Source of the DNA: CAWDVK01 sp963805715
GTDB lineage: Bacteria > Actinomycetota > Actinomycetes > Streptosporangiales > Streptosporangiaceae
NCBI GenBank assembly: GCA_963805715.1
Contig: CAWDVK010000017.1
Span: 369,706-433,705, forward strand
Direction: 5' to 3'
DNA length: 64,000 nt
How positions within the stretch are numbered: position 1 is the stretch's first letter; the number at the start of each line of letters is the position of its first letter. The notes beneath the pieces are model-generated. The model made no database searches, was not told where the DNA came from, and worked only from the letters and a program-made list of their open reading frames with translations. Both the position numbers and the translations under genes were made by a program. Shown in pieces: positions 14,837 to 22,528 of the stretch.

Positions 14837-16803
14837 TGATCCTGGTGGCTAATTTCTTGGGCGTCTGAGGGCGCGCGGCGTGGCGCACTGATTTTGGATC
14901 TTGTGTTGAGCATGATCGCGCTGCGGCCTTCTTCCGTCAGCGTCCCCTTTCCCCGTGCAGGCCGCAGGCTGGAGCTTGTGATGTCTGTCGTGCCGCGGCC
15001 GTGGCCGCAGCCCGCGCCGCAGGTCGCTGCGGACATTGCCTCGATGTACCAGGGCAAGCGGGAGCGTCCGCTGCCGGTGCTGGTGCGCGACAAGCTCGGC
15101 GGGTGGCTGGCTGATGAGCAGTTCACGGGCGCCTGCGGGGTGCGCGGCAAGCCGGGCTGGCCGCCCTCGCGCCTGGCCCTGGTGATGATCTTCCAGAGGG
15201 CGGAGAACCTCACCGGCCGTCAGGCCGCCGAGTCGGTGCGCACCCGGATCGACTGGAAGTACGCGCTGGGCCTGGCGGGTGGCGACCCGGGCTTTGGCCA
15301 ATCCGTGCTGCCTGAGTTCCGGGCCCGGGTCGCCGCCGGCGGCCTGGAGCAGGTGGTGCTGGACACGCTGCTGGCCAGGCTGGCGGCGGAGGGCCTGGTC
15401 AGGGCGGGCGGCAAGCAGCGCACCGATTCCACGCACGTCGTCGCGGCGGTGGCGGCGCTGAACCGGCTGGAGCTGGCCGGCGAAAGCGTGCGGGCCGCGC
15501 TGGAGGCGCTGGCCGCGGCGCACCCGGCCTGGCTGGAGCAGCGGGTCTGCGTGGCTGATTTCGCCCGCCGCTACGCCACCCCGATGACCTCCTGGCGGCC
15601 TCCAGTTCCCGGGCCAGGCGCGATGAGCTGGCGATCGCCTGCGCCCGCGACGGGTGCGCGCTGCTGGAGGCGGTCTATGACAGCGCGGCACCGGCCTGGC
15701 TGCACGAGCTGCCCGCAGTCGATGTGCTGCGCCGGGTGCTGCTGCAGAACTACACCCGCACCATCACCCCAGACGGGCGGGAGGTGATCAGACGGCGGGA
15801 GAAAGAGCCTGAGGGCGACGGTCTCCCGCCCGGCCATGTCCGAATCGCCTCCCCCTATGATCTCGATGCCCGGCGGGGCGCCAAGCGGGACACCTTCTGG
15901 CTGGGCTGCAAGCTGCACATCACCGAGACCTGCGACGATCCCTCGCCCTGCAGCTGCCGCCCGGGCCGGTCAGCGTCCCAGCCCGCCGGCGGTGACGAAC
16001 CGCGCGGGTCCCGCGCAGGCGGCCGGGAGCATGCCAGGGGCTGCGCGCAGGTGGCGTTCCCGAACCTGATCACCACCGTGGCCGCCACCGATGCCACCGT
16101 GACCGACAACCAGATGACTGGCGCCATCCATGACGACCTGGCCGGAAAGAACCTGGCTCCCGGACGGCATTACGCAGACTCCGGGTACCTCAGCGCCGCG
16201 GCAGTGGTCCCGGCGCTAGCCACCCGGGGCATCACGCTGATCGGGCCGCTGCTGGCCGATACCTCGCCCCGGGCCCGCGCCGGGGCCGGCTACGCCCGCG
16301 CCGACTTCGCCGTCGACTACGACACCCGCGCCGTCACCTGCCCGCAGGGCAAGACCTCGGTGTCCTGGACGCCGGGCACCCAGCGCGGCAAGGACGTCAT
16401 CGTGGCCAGGTTCTCCGCCGCCGGCTGCGGCCCCTGCCCGGCCCGCACCCAGTGCACCACCAGCGGCAGGAAAGACGCCAGCTCACCATCCTCCCCGCGG
16501 CCTGGCCCAAGCCCGGGAAGCCGCCCGCACCGCGGAAACCACGATCCCGTTTCAGGCCTACTACGCCCGCCGCGCCGGCGTCGAAGGCACCATGCACCAG
16601 GCTGCCAGCCACGGCGCGCGGCGCGCCCGCTACCGCGGCCTGCCCAAGACCCGCCTCGACCACGCCTGCATGGCCTGCGCGCTCAACCTGCTACGGCTGG
16701 ACGCATTCTGCACCGGCATCCCGCTAGACCGGCAGCGAACCAGCCACCTGGCACGCCTCGAACTCGGCCTCGCCGCATGAGCCAGAATTAACCACCAGGA
16801 TCA
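14837..16803 (+). mobile_element. IS1182-family insertion sequence, 1967 bp, with 4-bp target duplication
   Basis: Left end TGATCCTGGTGGCTAATT at 14837-14854; right end AATTAACCACCAGGATCA at 16786-16803. These are inverted repeats with one mismatch. GCAC stands directly outside both ends (14833-14836 and 16804-16807), a 4-bp target-site duplication. The element splits an ABC ATPase gene. Its single transposase gene is broken by frameshifts, so this copy probably cannot move by itself unless the shifts are sequencing errors. Confidence 0.9.
14894..16780 (+). pseudogene. IS1182-family transposase, two frameshifts
   Basis: Three frames together make one transposase. 14894 to about 15597 carries the N-terminal DUF772-like domain (YQGKRERPLPVLVRDKLGGW, QRAENLTGRQAAESV) and the first DDE Asp in QRTDSTHVVAAV. 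From about 15597 to 16470 comes the core with ASPYDLDARRGAKRDTFWLG and VAATDATVTDNQM, plus the Cys-rich C-x2-C-x5-C segment. 16470-16780 reads AREAARTAETT, YYARRAGVEGTMHQAASHGA (the E of the DDE set) and MACALNLLRLDAF. Shifts lie near 15597 and 16470. Homologues elsewhere in the genome could tell whether the frame is whole in nature. Confidence 0.85.
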
Positions 16804-16998
16804 GCACCACGCGCAAACCCGGCTGGGCCAACTCGGCATCCTGCTCAAGCAGAAGGCGGGCAACATGTCTGACGGCCAGCAGGCCCAGCTCGCGCTGACG
16901 CTGGCGCTGGCCCGGCGGCCGCGGCTGCTGGTGCTCGACGAGCCGATGGCGATGCTCGACCCGATCGCCCGGCACGACTTCATGGCCACGGTCGTACG
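16804..16998 (+). pseudogene. ABC transporter ATPase, 3' part after the IS
   Basis: Continues the gene at 14510: HAQTRLGQLGILLKQKAGNM, then the signature S-D-G-Q-Q-A-Q-L (normally SGGQ), LALARRPRLLVLDEPMAMLD (Walker B) and ARHDFMATVV. The last ~70 residues are gone: after ATVV the DNA passes straight into the interior of a permease gene in another frame. The locus thus suffered a deletion fusing ATPase and permease in addition to the IS insertion. Confidence 0.85.
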
Positions 16999-17000
16999 GC

Positions 17001-17543
17001 GTGGCGGCCGTCTACCTGCTGATTAGCAGTCTGCTGGTGCACCATGCATTCGCCGCCGTGGCCTCCTGCCGCCCCGCAGGTTCAGGTATCTGCCGAGTGG
17101 TAGCCGACAACTTCCTGAATACCTACGCGCCCGGCGTGGGACCCGTTCTCGGCCTGCTACAGGTCATCCCGCCGCTGATCGGTGCGTTCGCAGGCGCGAC
17201 GGTCCTGGCCAGGGAACTGGAGACCGGCACCTTCCGCTACGCCTGGACCCAGGCCTTCGGGCGCGCCCGGTGGACTGTCGCCAAGCTGGTACCGCTCGCG
17301 GTCGCGGTCACGGCCGCCGCCGGAGCGTTCAGCGTGCTCGTCTCCTGGTATATCCAGCCGATCTTCGGCGCGGGCGACCATAACGGCCCGCTGTATCCCA
17401 CCATCTTCGACCTGCGCGGGGTCGCGCTCGCCGCCTGGACGCTGGCCGCATTCGCGATCGGCGGCCTGTCCGGCATCCTGATCCGCCGGGTCATTCCCGG
17501 CTTGCGCAGCCATCGCGAAGCGACGCCCGCAAGGGCGGCCTAG
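17001..17543 (+). pseudogene. ABC-2-type permease fragment
   Basis: Reads AAVYLLISSLLVHHAFAAVA, a polar loop, PPLIGAFAGATVLARELETG, TFRYAWTQAFGRARWTVAKL, then two more hydrophobic segments ending at GLSGILIRRVIPG. In the family this is the first 150-180 residues of a ~330-residue permease whose gene follows gntR and the ATPase. The N-terminal ~15 residues were lost in the fusion with the ATPase gene, and the C-terminal half is replaced by dispersed repeat copy 1 from about 17504. The GTG at 17001 is only an open-frame start. Confidence 0.8.
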
Positions 17544-17764
17544 ACGCGGTGGCTGCGAGCGGGACAATCGAAGAGCGAGGAAGACGGCTCCGCGCAGTGT
17601 CCGGTCGTCTTGTTGAATGAGCGTGGTTGACCTGTGGGTCCTGCTGGCTGCGTCAACGCGCCAGTGCCGGGCGGGCGCCGCAAGCGCAGAGCCCGGCGGC
17701 GCGCGCGCCAGCGCCGCCGCGCAGCGGTGCCGCACTTGATCTGTATCTATAGATTAATTCGGCA
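17504..17764. repeat. Dispersed repeat, copy 1 (about 260 bp)
   Basis: Shares its left part (GCGACGCCCGCAAGGGCGGC, CTAGACGCGGTGGCTG, GCGGGACAATCGAAGAGCGA and GGAAGACGGC) with copies at 39375-39632 and 43371-43500. It shares its right end (CTTGATCT then TTAATTCGGCA) with the 39.4-kb copy. The middle is GC-rich and variable. Copy 3 lies directly before a transposase relic, so the repeat is probably the end of an insertion sequence or a non-autonomous derivative of it. It truncates the permease gene. Confidence 0.7.
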
Positions 17765-17787
17765 CTCAGCTGGCGACTGGGGTTGTG

Positions 17788-18072
17788 TCATGTGCGGTAG
17801 ATGTCGCGCCGGTGGCCAATGTCGACGACAGTTACAACGCGGGAAGCGTCGTCAACCCGATAGATCACTCGGTAGGTTCCGCGGCGTGCGCTAAATCGGT
17901 CCTCCAGCGGAGGGAGCAGGCGTTTGCCGACCCGGTATGGCTGCTCCAGGAGTGGGCCAGTGATGAACTCGTACGCGGCGGCGGCCACGGCCTCCGGCAG
18001 GATTGCGGCAAGCGCACGCCGAACGGTCGGCGTAGTCCGCAAGGTGTAGGGCTCGGTTACCTCGGCGCTCAC
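17788..18072 (-). CDS. relE: RelE/ParE-family toxin
   Basis: 94 residues. Motifs are YTLRTTPTVRRALAAILPEA at the N-terminus, LLEQPYRVGKRLLPPLEDRF, SARRGTYRVIYRVDDASRVV and VVDIGHRRDIYRT at the C-terminus, the compact RelE fold. R-x-G-x-Y-R-V-I-Y-R and H-R-R-x-x-Y-R hold the basic and tyrosine residues used for ribosome-dependent mRNA cleavage in RelE; a ParE-like gyrase poison is less likely. It overlaps the antitoxin gene by ATGA (18069-18072) and is translated after it. Position just outside the distal tRNA-Ala repeat suggests accessory DNA. Confidence 0.88.
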   Translation of the reverse strand: MSAEVTEPYTLRTTPTVRRALAAILPEAVAAAAYEFITGPLLEQPYRVGKRLLPPLEDRFSARRGTYRVIYRVDDASRVVTVVDIGHRRDIYRT

Positions 18073-18350
18073 TCCTGCGCCTGGCGATTGCGCAGAGCTT
18101 CAGCAAGTTCGTCTGCGGTAACTTCCTCGCCGCGGGCAAGCTCGGCATCCGATTCGGCAAGCCTGCGCAGCGTTCCGGCATCGCGCATGATCGCCAGGGT
18201 TTCTTCTAGCGCTTCCAGGTCTTCGACGGCAACCAGCACCGCAGATGGCTTCCCGTGCACCGTGACCGTGACCCGCTCGTGGTGATCGTGCACCCGGCCG
18301 ACAAGCTCGGACAGATGACTCTTGGCTTCCCCCAACGGCATCGTCGTCAT
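18069..18350 (-). CDS. relB: Phd/YefM-family (RelB-type) antitoxin
   Basis: 93 residues from ATG 18348-18350. The N-terminal Phd/YefM fold reads MTTMPLGEAKSHLSELVGRV, HHERVTVTVHGKPSAVLVAV and EDLEALEETLAIM. The acidic C-terminal tail (AESDAELARGEEVTADELAE) wraps the toxin. The N-terminal domain binds its own promoter, where a 6-bp inverted repeat overlaps the start codon. Upstream in-frame ATGs at 18371 and 18455 are not supported by similarity. Confidence 0.88.
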   Translation of the reverse strand: MTTMPLGEAKSHLSELVGRVHDHHERVTVTVHGKPSAVLVAVEDLEALEETLAIMRDAGTLRRLAESDAELARGEEVTADELAEALRNRQAQE

Positions 18351-18367
18351 AGTCAAAAGTCTGACTA
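18350..18367. promoter_or_regulatory. Inverted repeat at the relBE start, probable antitoxin operator
   Basis: TAGTCA at 18350-18355 and TGACTA at 18362-18367 form a perfect 6-bp inverted repeat with a 6-bp spacer. It overlaps the first base of the antitoxin start codon. Toxin-antitoxin operators of the Phd/YefM type lie in this position, and the A/T-rich 18350-18375 stretch stands out in a GC-rich region. Confidence 0.6.
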
Positions 18368-18544
18368 ACATATGTGCTGGCGTCAAACCATTGCGTGGTC
18401 CGGGCAGCCTCCCCTGCGGGCCGTGCCCTCCCTGGTAATGGCACGGCATGGGCACCTAGGGGGCACTAGACACCCACAAAGCGCACACAGAAGGTCAAGT
18501 AATTGGATACCTGATAGTGCACTGACCTGCGGAAAGTCGAAAAA

Positions 18545-18586
18545 TGGAGTTAAGGGGACTCGAACCCCTGACCCCCTGCTTGCAAA
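18545..18586 (-). repeat. Distal att-like copy of the tRNA-Ala(TGC) 3' end
   Basis: Forty-two bases match the 3' part of the tRNA-Ala gene at 47668-47709 with one mismatch (position 18550, T for C in the acceptor stem) and in the same orientation. The match stops inside the anticodon loop, as expected for an integrase core site. It is not a functional tRNA because the 5' half is missing. It marks the far left end of the composite island. Confidence 0.9.
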
Positions 18587-18639
18587 TTAGCCCCGACCCG
18601 TGCCCTGGGGAGTCTGCAAGGGTCCCGGACTGCCATCAA

Positions 18640-19720
18640 GCTGGGCAAGTGACCCTGCAGACACCTCCGGACTCCCCGGGACCCTTCGCCGGATGGCTCC
18701 CGAACTTGGCTCCCGGGGCCCAGTCCTTGAGCCTGGCCTCGTTGGCGGGGTCTGGGCTGAGCAGGGCGGCGAAGGAGCGGACGAGGCCGGTGAGGCTGGT
18801 CATCTCGGGGCAGGCGGCGGTCAGTTCGCTGAGCAGTGACCGCTGGGCGTCACTGAGGGCGTCGGGCCGGGTGAGCATGAGCGGGTGACGCGCCGGGGTG
18901 ACAGGTGCGGCCGGTCAGCTTCCACCCTGCCCTGGGTGATGTAGCGGTAGAGCAGGTTCATGCTGCCGGTGTAGCCCAGCTCGCGGATCTCGGCGAGCAG
19001 CCGCCAGACGGGCACGGCGGGGTCTTCGGCCCGGCGGGCACGCAGGTGATCACGGTAGGGGCCCACCAGCGTCGGCATACGACCCCGGTGCCCGGGTGCT
19101 CGCGCAGCCAGCCTCCAGCACCTCAGCCTTACGGCCCGCCAGGACATCGACCCGCTCCCCGGCCTCGGCGTCGATCAGCACGGTCGCGTACGCGTGACCG
19201 CGGCGCAGCGCGAAATCGTCGCCGAGCACCCGCGGCACGCTGACATCGAGCACGGGAAGCCGCAGGAGTACCCGCAGCGCGGTGTGCCGCGAGAGCGGGA
19301 CTCCCAGACTCGTCAGCAGCGCTGCCCCCGGAACGGCCCGCTAACCGGCGGACGGCCGCGCCGGCCTGGCCCGCCAGCCGCGTGGTGCGCCGCTGGTAGC
19401 GGTCCAGCACGCCGGGGACCTGCTCGCGGAACGTCTGGACCGGGCAGCCAGCGACCGGGCAGCGCATCCGCCGCACCCGGACCCGCACCACCACCGGCCG
19501 CCCGTCCGCGGGCACGTCCGCGACCGTCCGCTCGCAATACCCCGTGCACGTGGCCGGTCCCGGCGCCGCATCGCGGGCACGGCACCATCCCGCCCGCCGT
19601 CCGCGCCCGGACCACGATCACGCCGTCCTGGTCCGTCGCATCCTCGATGACCAGGGACGACAACCCGGAGAACACGATTCCCGCAAGCCCATCTATGTCA
19701 CACGCGCCCGACCATGCCAC
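18640..19720 (-). pseudogene. ISL3-family transposase relic
   Basis: Fragments in several minus-strand frames follow the order of an ISL3 transposase. 19580-19700 has FSGLSSLVIEDATDQDGVIV and the zinc-finger part PCPRCGAGTGHVHG. 19130-19510 has GRPVVVRVRVRRMRCPVAGC and RYQRRTTRLAGQAG. 19050-19250 has LDVSVPRVLGDDFALRRGHA and VLIDAEAGERVDVLAGR (DDE core start). 18640-19080 has YTGSMNLLYRYITQGRVEAD and the C-terminal ALSDAQRSLLSELTAACPEM. At least three shifts and a deletion separate them and the C-terminus is missing. Inverted-repeat ends were not found. Confidence 0.75.
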
Positions 19721-20115
19721 ATGTAACTAATCGTGGCACAACCCGACACACTGTCACCACCGAAACTGCGACAGAGCCGAAAATGAGTCAGAGCCGGTAA
19801 GCTCCCACCGGGACGTTGTAGATCGTGGTCTGCGCCTCCTGGATCCGGTGCACCGAGGAGGACGGCGCGATGAAACAGATGGTCGATGCTGGCAAGCTCG
19901 ACCATTTTGCCGCCCTCCTGACCGGTCAGGCCGACCGTGAGCATCGTGCCCACCTTCCCCCTGGCAGCGCCGCCTTGTGTATCACTCAGCCTGGCACCAT
20001 GGTTCAGGCACGGCAGGTGGGCCGCAGTCGGGAAGCCGCGGTGCCGGAGGGCCTGGACAGCGCTACGCTTCGGTGCAGATTGGCGTCGCCTGGCGGCTCC
20101 ATCGAGGAGGAGATG
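19721..20115. other. Spacer before the muconolactone-isomerase-like gene
   Basis: No separate gene is supported. A frame that starts at ATG 19870, preceded by GAGGAGGACG, runs without stop into the gene at 20116. Its product would add about 82 residues of unremarkable sequence. It could be a degraded upstream gene or a real longer N-terminus. Confidence 0.45.
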
Positions 20116-20415
20116 ATGGCTGGCAAGTTCCTGGTCCTCTGGAAGCTGGAGCTAAGCCGGATGACCCCCGACGTGGCCCGGGCGGTCTTCCGGCAGCAGG
20201 ACTACGGCGCCCGGCTGCTGGAGGCGGGCAAGCTTGAGGCGCGGTACCACCTGGTGGGTGGGCACGGTGGCGCCTGGATCTACAACGTGGACTCCAACGA
20301 GGAACTCGACAACCTCCTCGCACAGGCCCCCGTTTACAACATGTCCAGCTATGAGGTGCTCCCACTGGCCGAGATGTTCGCGCCGACCCTGGTCGGCGAG
20401 GCGCAGCCCGAGTAG
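20116..20415 (+). CDS. Muconolactone-isomerase-like small protein
   Basis: 99 residues, ferredoxin-like alpha/beta fold of the MIase/YCII type: FLVLWKLELSRMTPDVARAV, ARLLEAGKLEARYHLVGGHG, GAWIYNVDSNEELDNLLAQA, then PVYNMSSYEVLPLAEM. True muconolactone isomerases act in the beta-ketoadipate pathway, but no other such gene is near, so the catalytic role is open. The start is set at ATG 20116 because the AGGAGG at about 20105-20110 lies five bases before it. A longer frame from ATG 19870 is possible. It lies inside the 22-kb island, upstream of the hdr-mvh cluster, with 630 bp between. Confidence 0.65.
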   Translation: MAGKFLVLWKLELSRMTPDVARAVFRQQDYGARLLEAGKLEARYHLVGGHGGAWIYNVDSNEELDNLLAQAPVYNMSSYEVLPLAEMFAPTLVGEAQPE

Positions 20416-20419
20416 CGCG

Positions 20420-20690
20420 TGCGGATTACGCTGGCAAGCACGCTCTGAGCGTTCGCCAGCGCCAGCCCAGGCCGTGCTTTTCGCGCAGCGGATCCGCCCT
20501 CAACCCTCGCCTGGGTTCTGTGGCTGGCCTCGAGAACTGGATCTGGCCGCGGGGCGTGTTCGTCGCTATCACCCGATAGCGCTTGCCCTCCAAGACATCA
20601 CCCCTGAAGTCGGTGGAGATCGAGGTATGTGCGCGGCGGCTGGCAGGATCGGGCCAGCGCAGCGTCCGGGTGGTGCTCAAAATCCTGGCC
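20420..20690 (-). pseudogene. IS1380-like transposase fragment
   Basis: The minus strand reads GKRYRVIATNTPRGQIQF followed by ATEPRRGLRADPLREKHGLG with degradations. The order R-Y-x-x-x-A-T-N-T-x-x-G-Q-x, then A-x-x-x-D-x-I-R-x-x-K-x-x-G-L, is the conserved late part of IS1380-family transposases. Only about 80 residues remain and no start, catalytic core or ends are seen. The similarity is moderate. Confidence 0.45.
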
Positions 20691-21047
20691 GATTCGTTGT
20701 TCGAGTTCGAAGGCAGTGATGACTGCGTTCATCGCGGTGAGCGTGGTGATGATCGCCGAGGCGGCTGCGCCGGCCACGATCCTCAGCAACCAGCAGGGCC
20801 ACCGTCTGGGGGCGGTGATTCAAGCCACTGGGCGGATCAGTGGTCATCCCGCTGGCGACTCAAGGTGAAGCCTGGCCCGGAACCCTCCTCCTATCGCTCA
20901 AACAACTCCCCGGCATGGCGCAAGCTCAGGGCAATGTGACTTTGGGCTCATCGGCAATGAACCTTTGGTCCCTATCAGAGACCTACAGGCGACTCTTCCA
21001 ATGGGAATCTCAGGCGCTGGTCATGTGCCAGAGCTGGGAGGTGCCTC
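20691..21047. other. Leader region of the hdr-mvh cluster
   Basis: No gene supported. The hdrC start at 21048 follows GGGAGGTGCC (21037-21046). I see no clear palindrome or riboswitch in this stretch. Transcription of the whole cluster probably begins here, since all eight genes downstream overlap or abut. Confidence 0.4.
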
Positions 21048-21611
21048 GTGGGCTTGTCATCGCTGGAGTTTGCACCAGGCCGGGCGGTGGATGCAGCCGA
21101 TTCGGTCCTGCCTCAATTCTGCATACAGTGCGGCACGTGTAGCGTTGTCTGCCCGCTGATCGAGTACATGGACCATTCTCCGCGAGTCCTCAACGCGATG
21201 CTGATGGCTGGAAGCTACGACGATGTCCTGCGTAGCCGCGCCATCTGGGTCTGCACAGGCTGCTACGCGTGCACGGTGGAATGCCCGAAGCAGCTCCCGG
21301 TGACCGAGTCGATCTACGCACTGAAGCGGGCGTCGATGCGCGCCGGGGTCTATCCGCGGCGGTTCATCACTCCCGTCCTTGCGCGCCAGTTCGTCCGCCT
21401 CGTTGACAGGCGGGGGCGGAGCAGCGAGGCGTGGATCTCGCTGTCCCTGTACCTGCGGACCCGGCCCTTCCAGCTGCTGCGGTACGCGCCGGTGGCGCTG
21501 CGCCTGATGCGGCGGGGCAGGCTGCCGCTGCGGCCTGATTCGGTCCGCAAACCGGCACAGCTCCACAGGATCCTCGAAGTCCTCGATGTGACGACTGAGG
21601 AGGACGCATGA
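21048..21611 (+). CDS. hdrC: HdrC-like heterodisulfide reductase subunit (two [4Fe-4S] clusters)
   Basis: 187 residues from GTG 21048. Two cluster-binding motifs lie in one ferredoxin-like domain: CIQCGTCSVVCPL (about residues 25-37) and CTGCYACTVECPKQLP (about 69-84). A helical C-terminus of about 100 residues follows. This is the HdrC layout. In methanogens HdrC passes electrons between the flavin of HdrA and the non-cubane clusters of HdrB. The stop overlaps the hdrB start by four bases (ATGA at 21608), so the two are translationally coupled. The cluster's gene order C-B-A-D-G-A' and tight spacing imply one complex in the cytosol. Confidence 0.9.
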   Translation: MGLSSLEFAPGRAVDAADSVLPQFCIQCGTCSVVCPLIEYMDHSPRVLNAMLMAGSYDDVLRSRAIWVCTGCYACTVECPKQLPVTESIYALKRASMRAGVYPRRFITPVLARQFVRLVDRRGRSSEAWISLSLYLRTRPFQLLRYAPVALRLMRRGRLPLRPDSVRKPAQLHRILEVLDVTTEEDA

Positions 21612-22528
21612 GCTACACCTACTACCCCGGATGCTCGGCGAAGGGCACCGGCCGGTCCTATGAGGAGTCGCTGCGTGCGGTGTTCGGGGCGCTCGGGACC
21701 GGCCTGGATGAGCTCGAGGACTGGAACTGCTGCGGCGCCTCGGGGTACCCCGCCGTCGACGCGGCCAAGGCGGTGGCCCTGTCCGCCCGCAATCTCGCGC
21801 TGGCTGAGGGCGCGCGGCCCGGCCCGGGGCCGGTCGATGTCATTGCTCCGTGCGCCGGTTGCTACCGCGCGCTGCTCAAGACCGAGCGAGCGCTCGCCGA
21901 CGGCGGGGCGGTGGCCGCTCGTGTCGGCGGGGCGCTGGGCGCGGCCGGGCTGCGGTATGAGGGCCGTGCCCGGGCCCGGCACCCGCTGGACGTGCTCGTG
22001 AACGACATCGGCCTTGACCGGATCGCCGAAGCCGCCGTCCGGCCGCTCGGGGGACTGCGGGTCGCCTGCTACTACGGCTGCCTGCTTGTGCGCCCGTATG
22101 CGACATTCGACGACCGGCGCGCGCCGACGTCGATGGAGCGGCTGCTTGAGGCGGCCGGCGCCGAGCCCATCGACTGGCCGCTGCGGACGCGCTGCTGCGG
22201 CGGCTCCTGCTACTGTGGCGGGCCGCTTATCGGTGCGCTGCCCGAAGCGACACTGCGGCTCAGCTACCGGCTGCTGAAGGACGCGAAGCGGCGCGGCGCA
22301 GACGCGATCGCCACGGTCTGCCCGCTGTGCCAGTTCAACCTCGAGGCATTCCAGGGCCAGATGGCCCGCAGGTTCGATGAGCCTGTCGACCTCACGGTCG
22401 GTTTTTTTACCCAATTGCTCGGGACCGCGCTCGGCCTCAACGAGCGAGCGCTCGGCGTCCACCGGATGCTGCGCTGGCAGCTGCCGGAGCCGACCGGGGC
22501 GGAGGGAGGTGCCCATGTCCGGGCCTGA
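21608..22528 (+). CDS. hdrB: HdrB-like subunit with two CCG domains
   Basis: 306 residues. Both cysteine-rich CCG motifs are complete: CCG in WNCCGASGYPAVD (about residues 38-50) with PCAGCYRALL downstream, and CCG in RTRCCGGSCYCGGPLIG (about 196-212) with VCPLCQFNLEAFQ. In HdrB these hold two non-cubane [4Fe-4S] clusters that split a disulfide substrate. The natural substrate here is not CoM-S-S-CoB, which actinobacteria do not make, so the disulfide or other acceptor is unknown. It overlaps hdrA by 14 bp. Confidence 0.9.
   Translation: MSYTYYPGCSAKGTGRSYEESLRAVFGALGTGLDELEDWNCCGASGYPAVDAAKAVALSARNLALAEGARPGPGPVDVIAPCAGCYRALLKTERALADGGAVAARVGGALGAAGLRYEGRARARHPLDVLVNDIGLDRIAEAAVRPLGGLRVACYYGCLLVRPYATFDDRRAPTSMERLLEAAGAEPIDWPLRTRCCGGSCYCGGPLIGALPEATLRLSYRLLKDAKRRGADAIATVCPLCQFNLEAFQGQMARRFDEPVDLTVGFFTQLLGTALGLNERALGVHRMLRWQLPEPTGAEGGAHVRA

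Noticed and set aside
15724..16791. A 355-residue independent gene inside the IS element
   Set aside because: It is the middle frame of the frameshifted IS1182 transposase, lacking a start of its own.
18545..18586. Reading the partial tRNA-Ala copies at 18545 and 40561 as tRNA genes
   Set aside because: Only the 3' half is present in each; the 5' acceptor strand and D-arm are missing.
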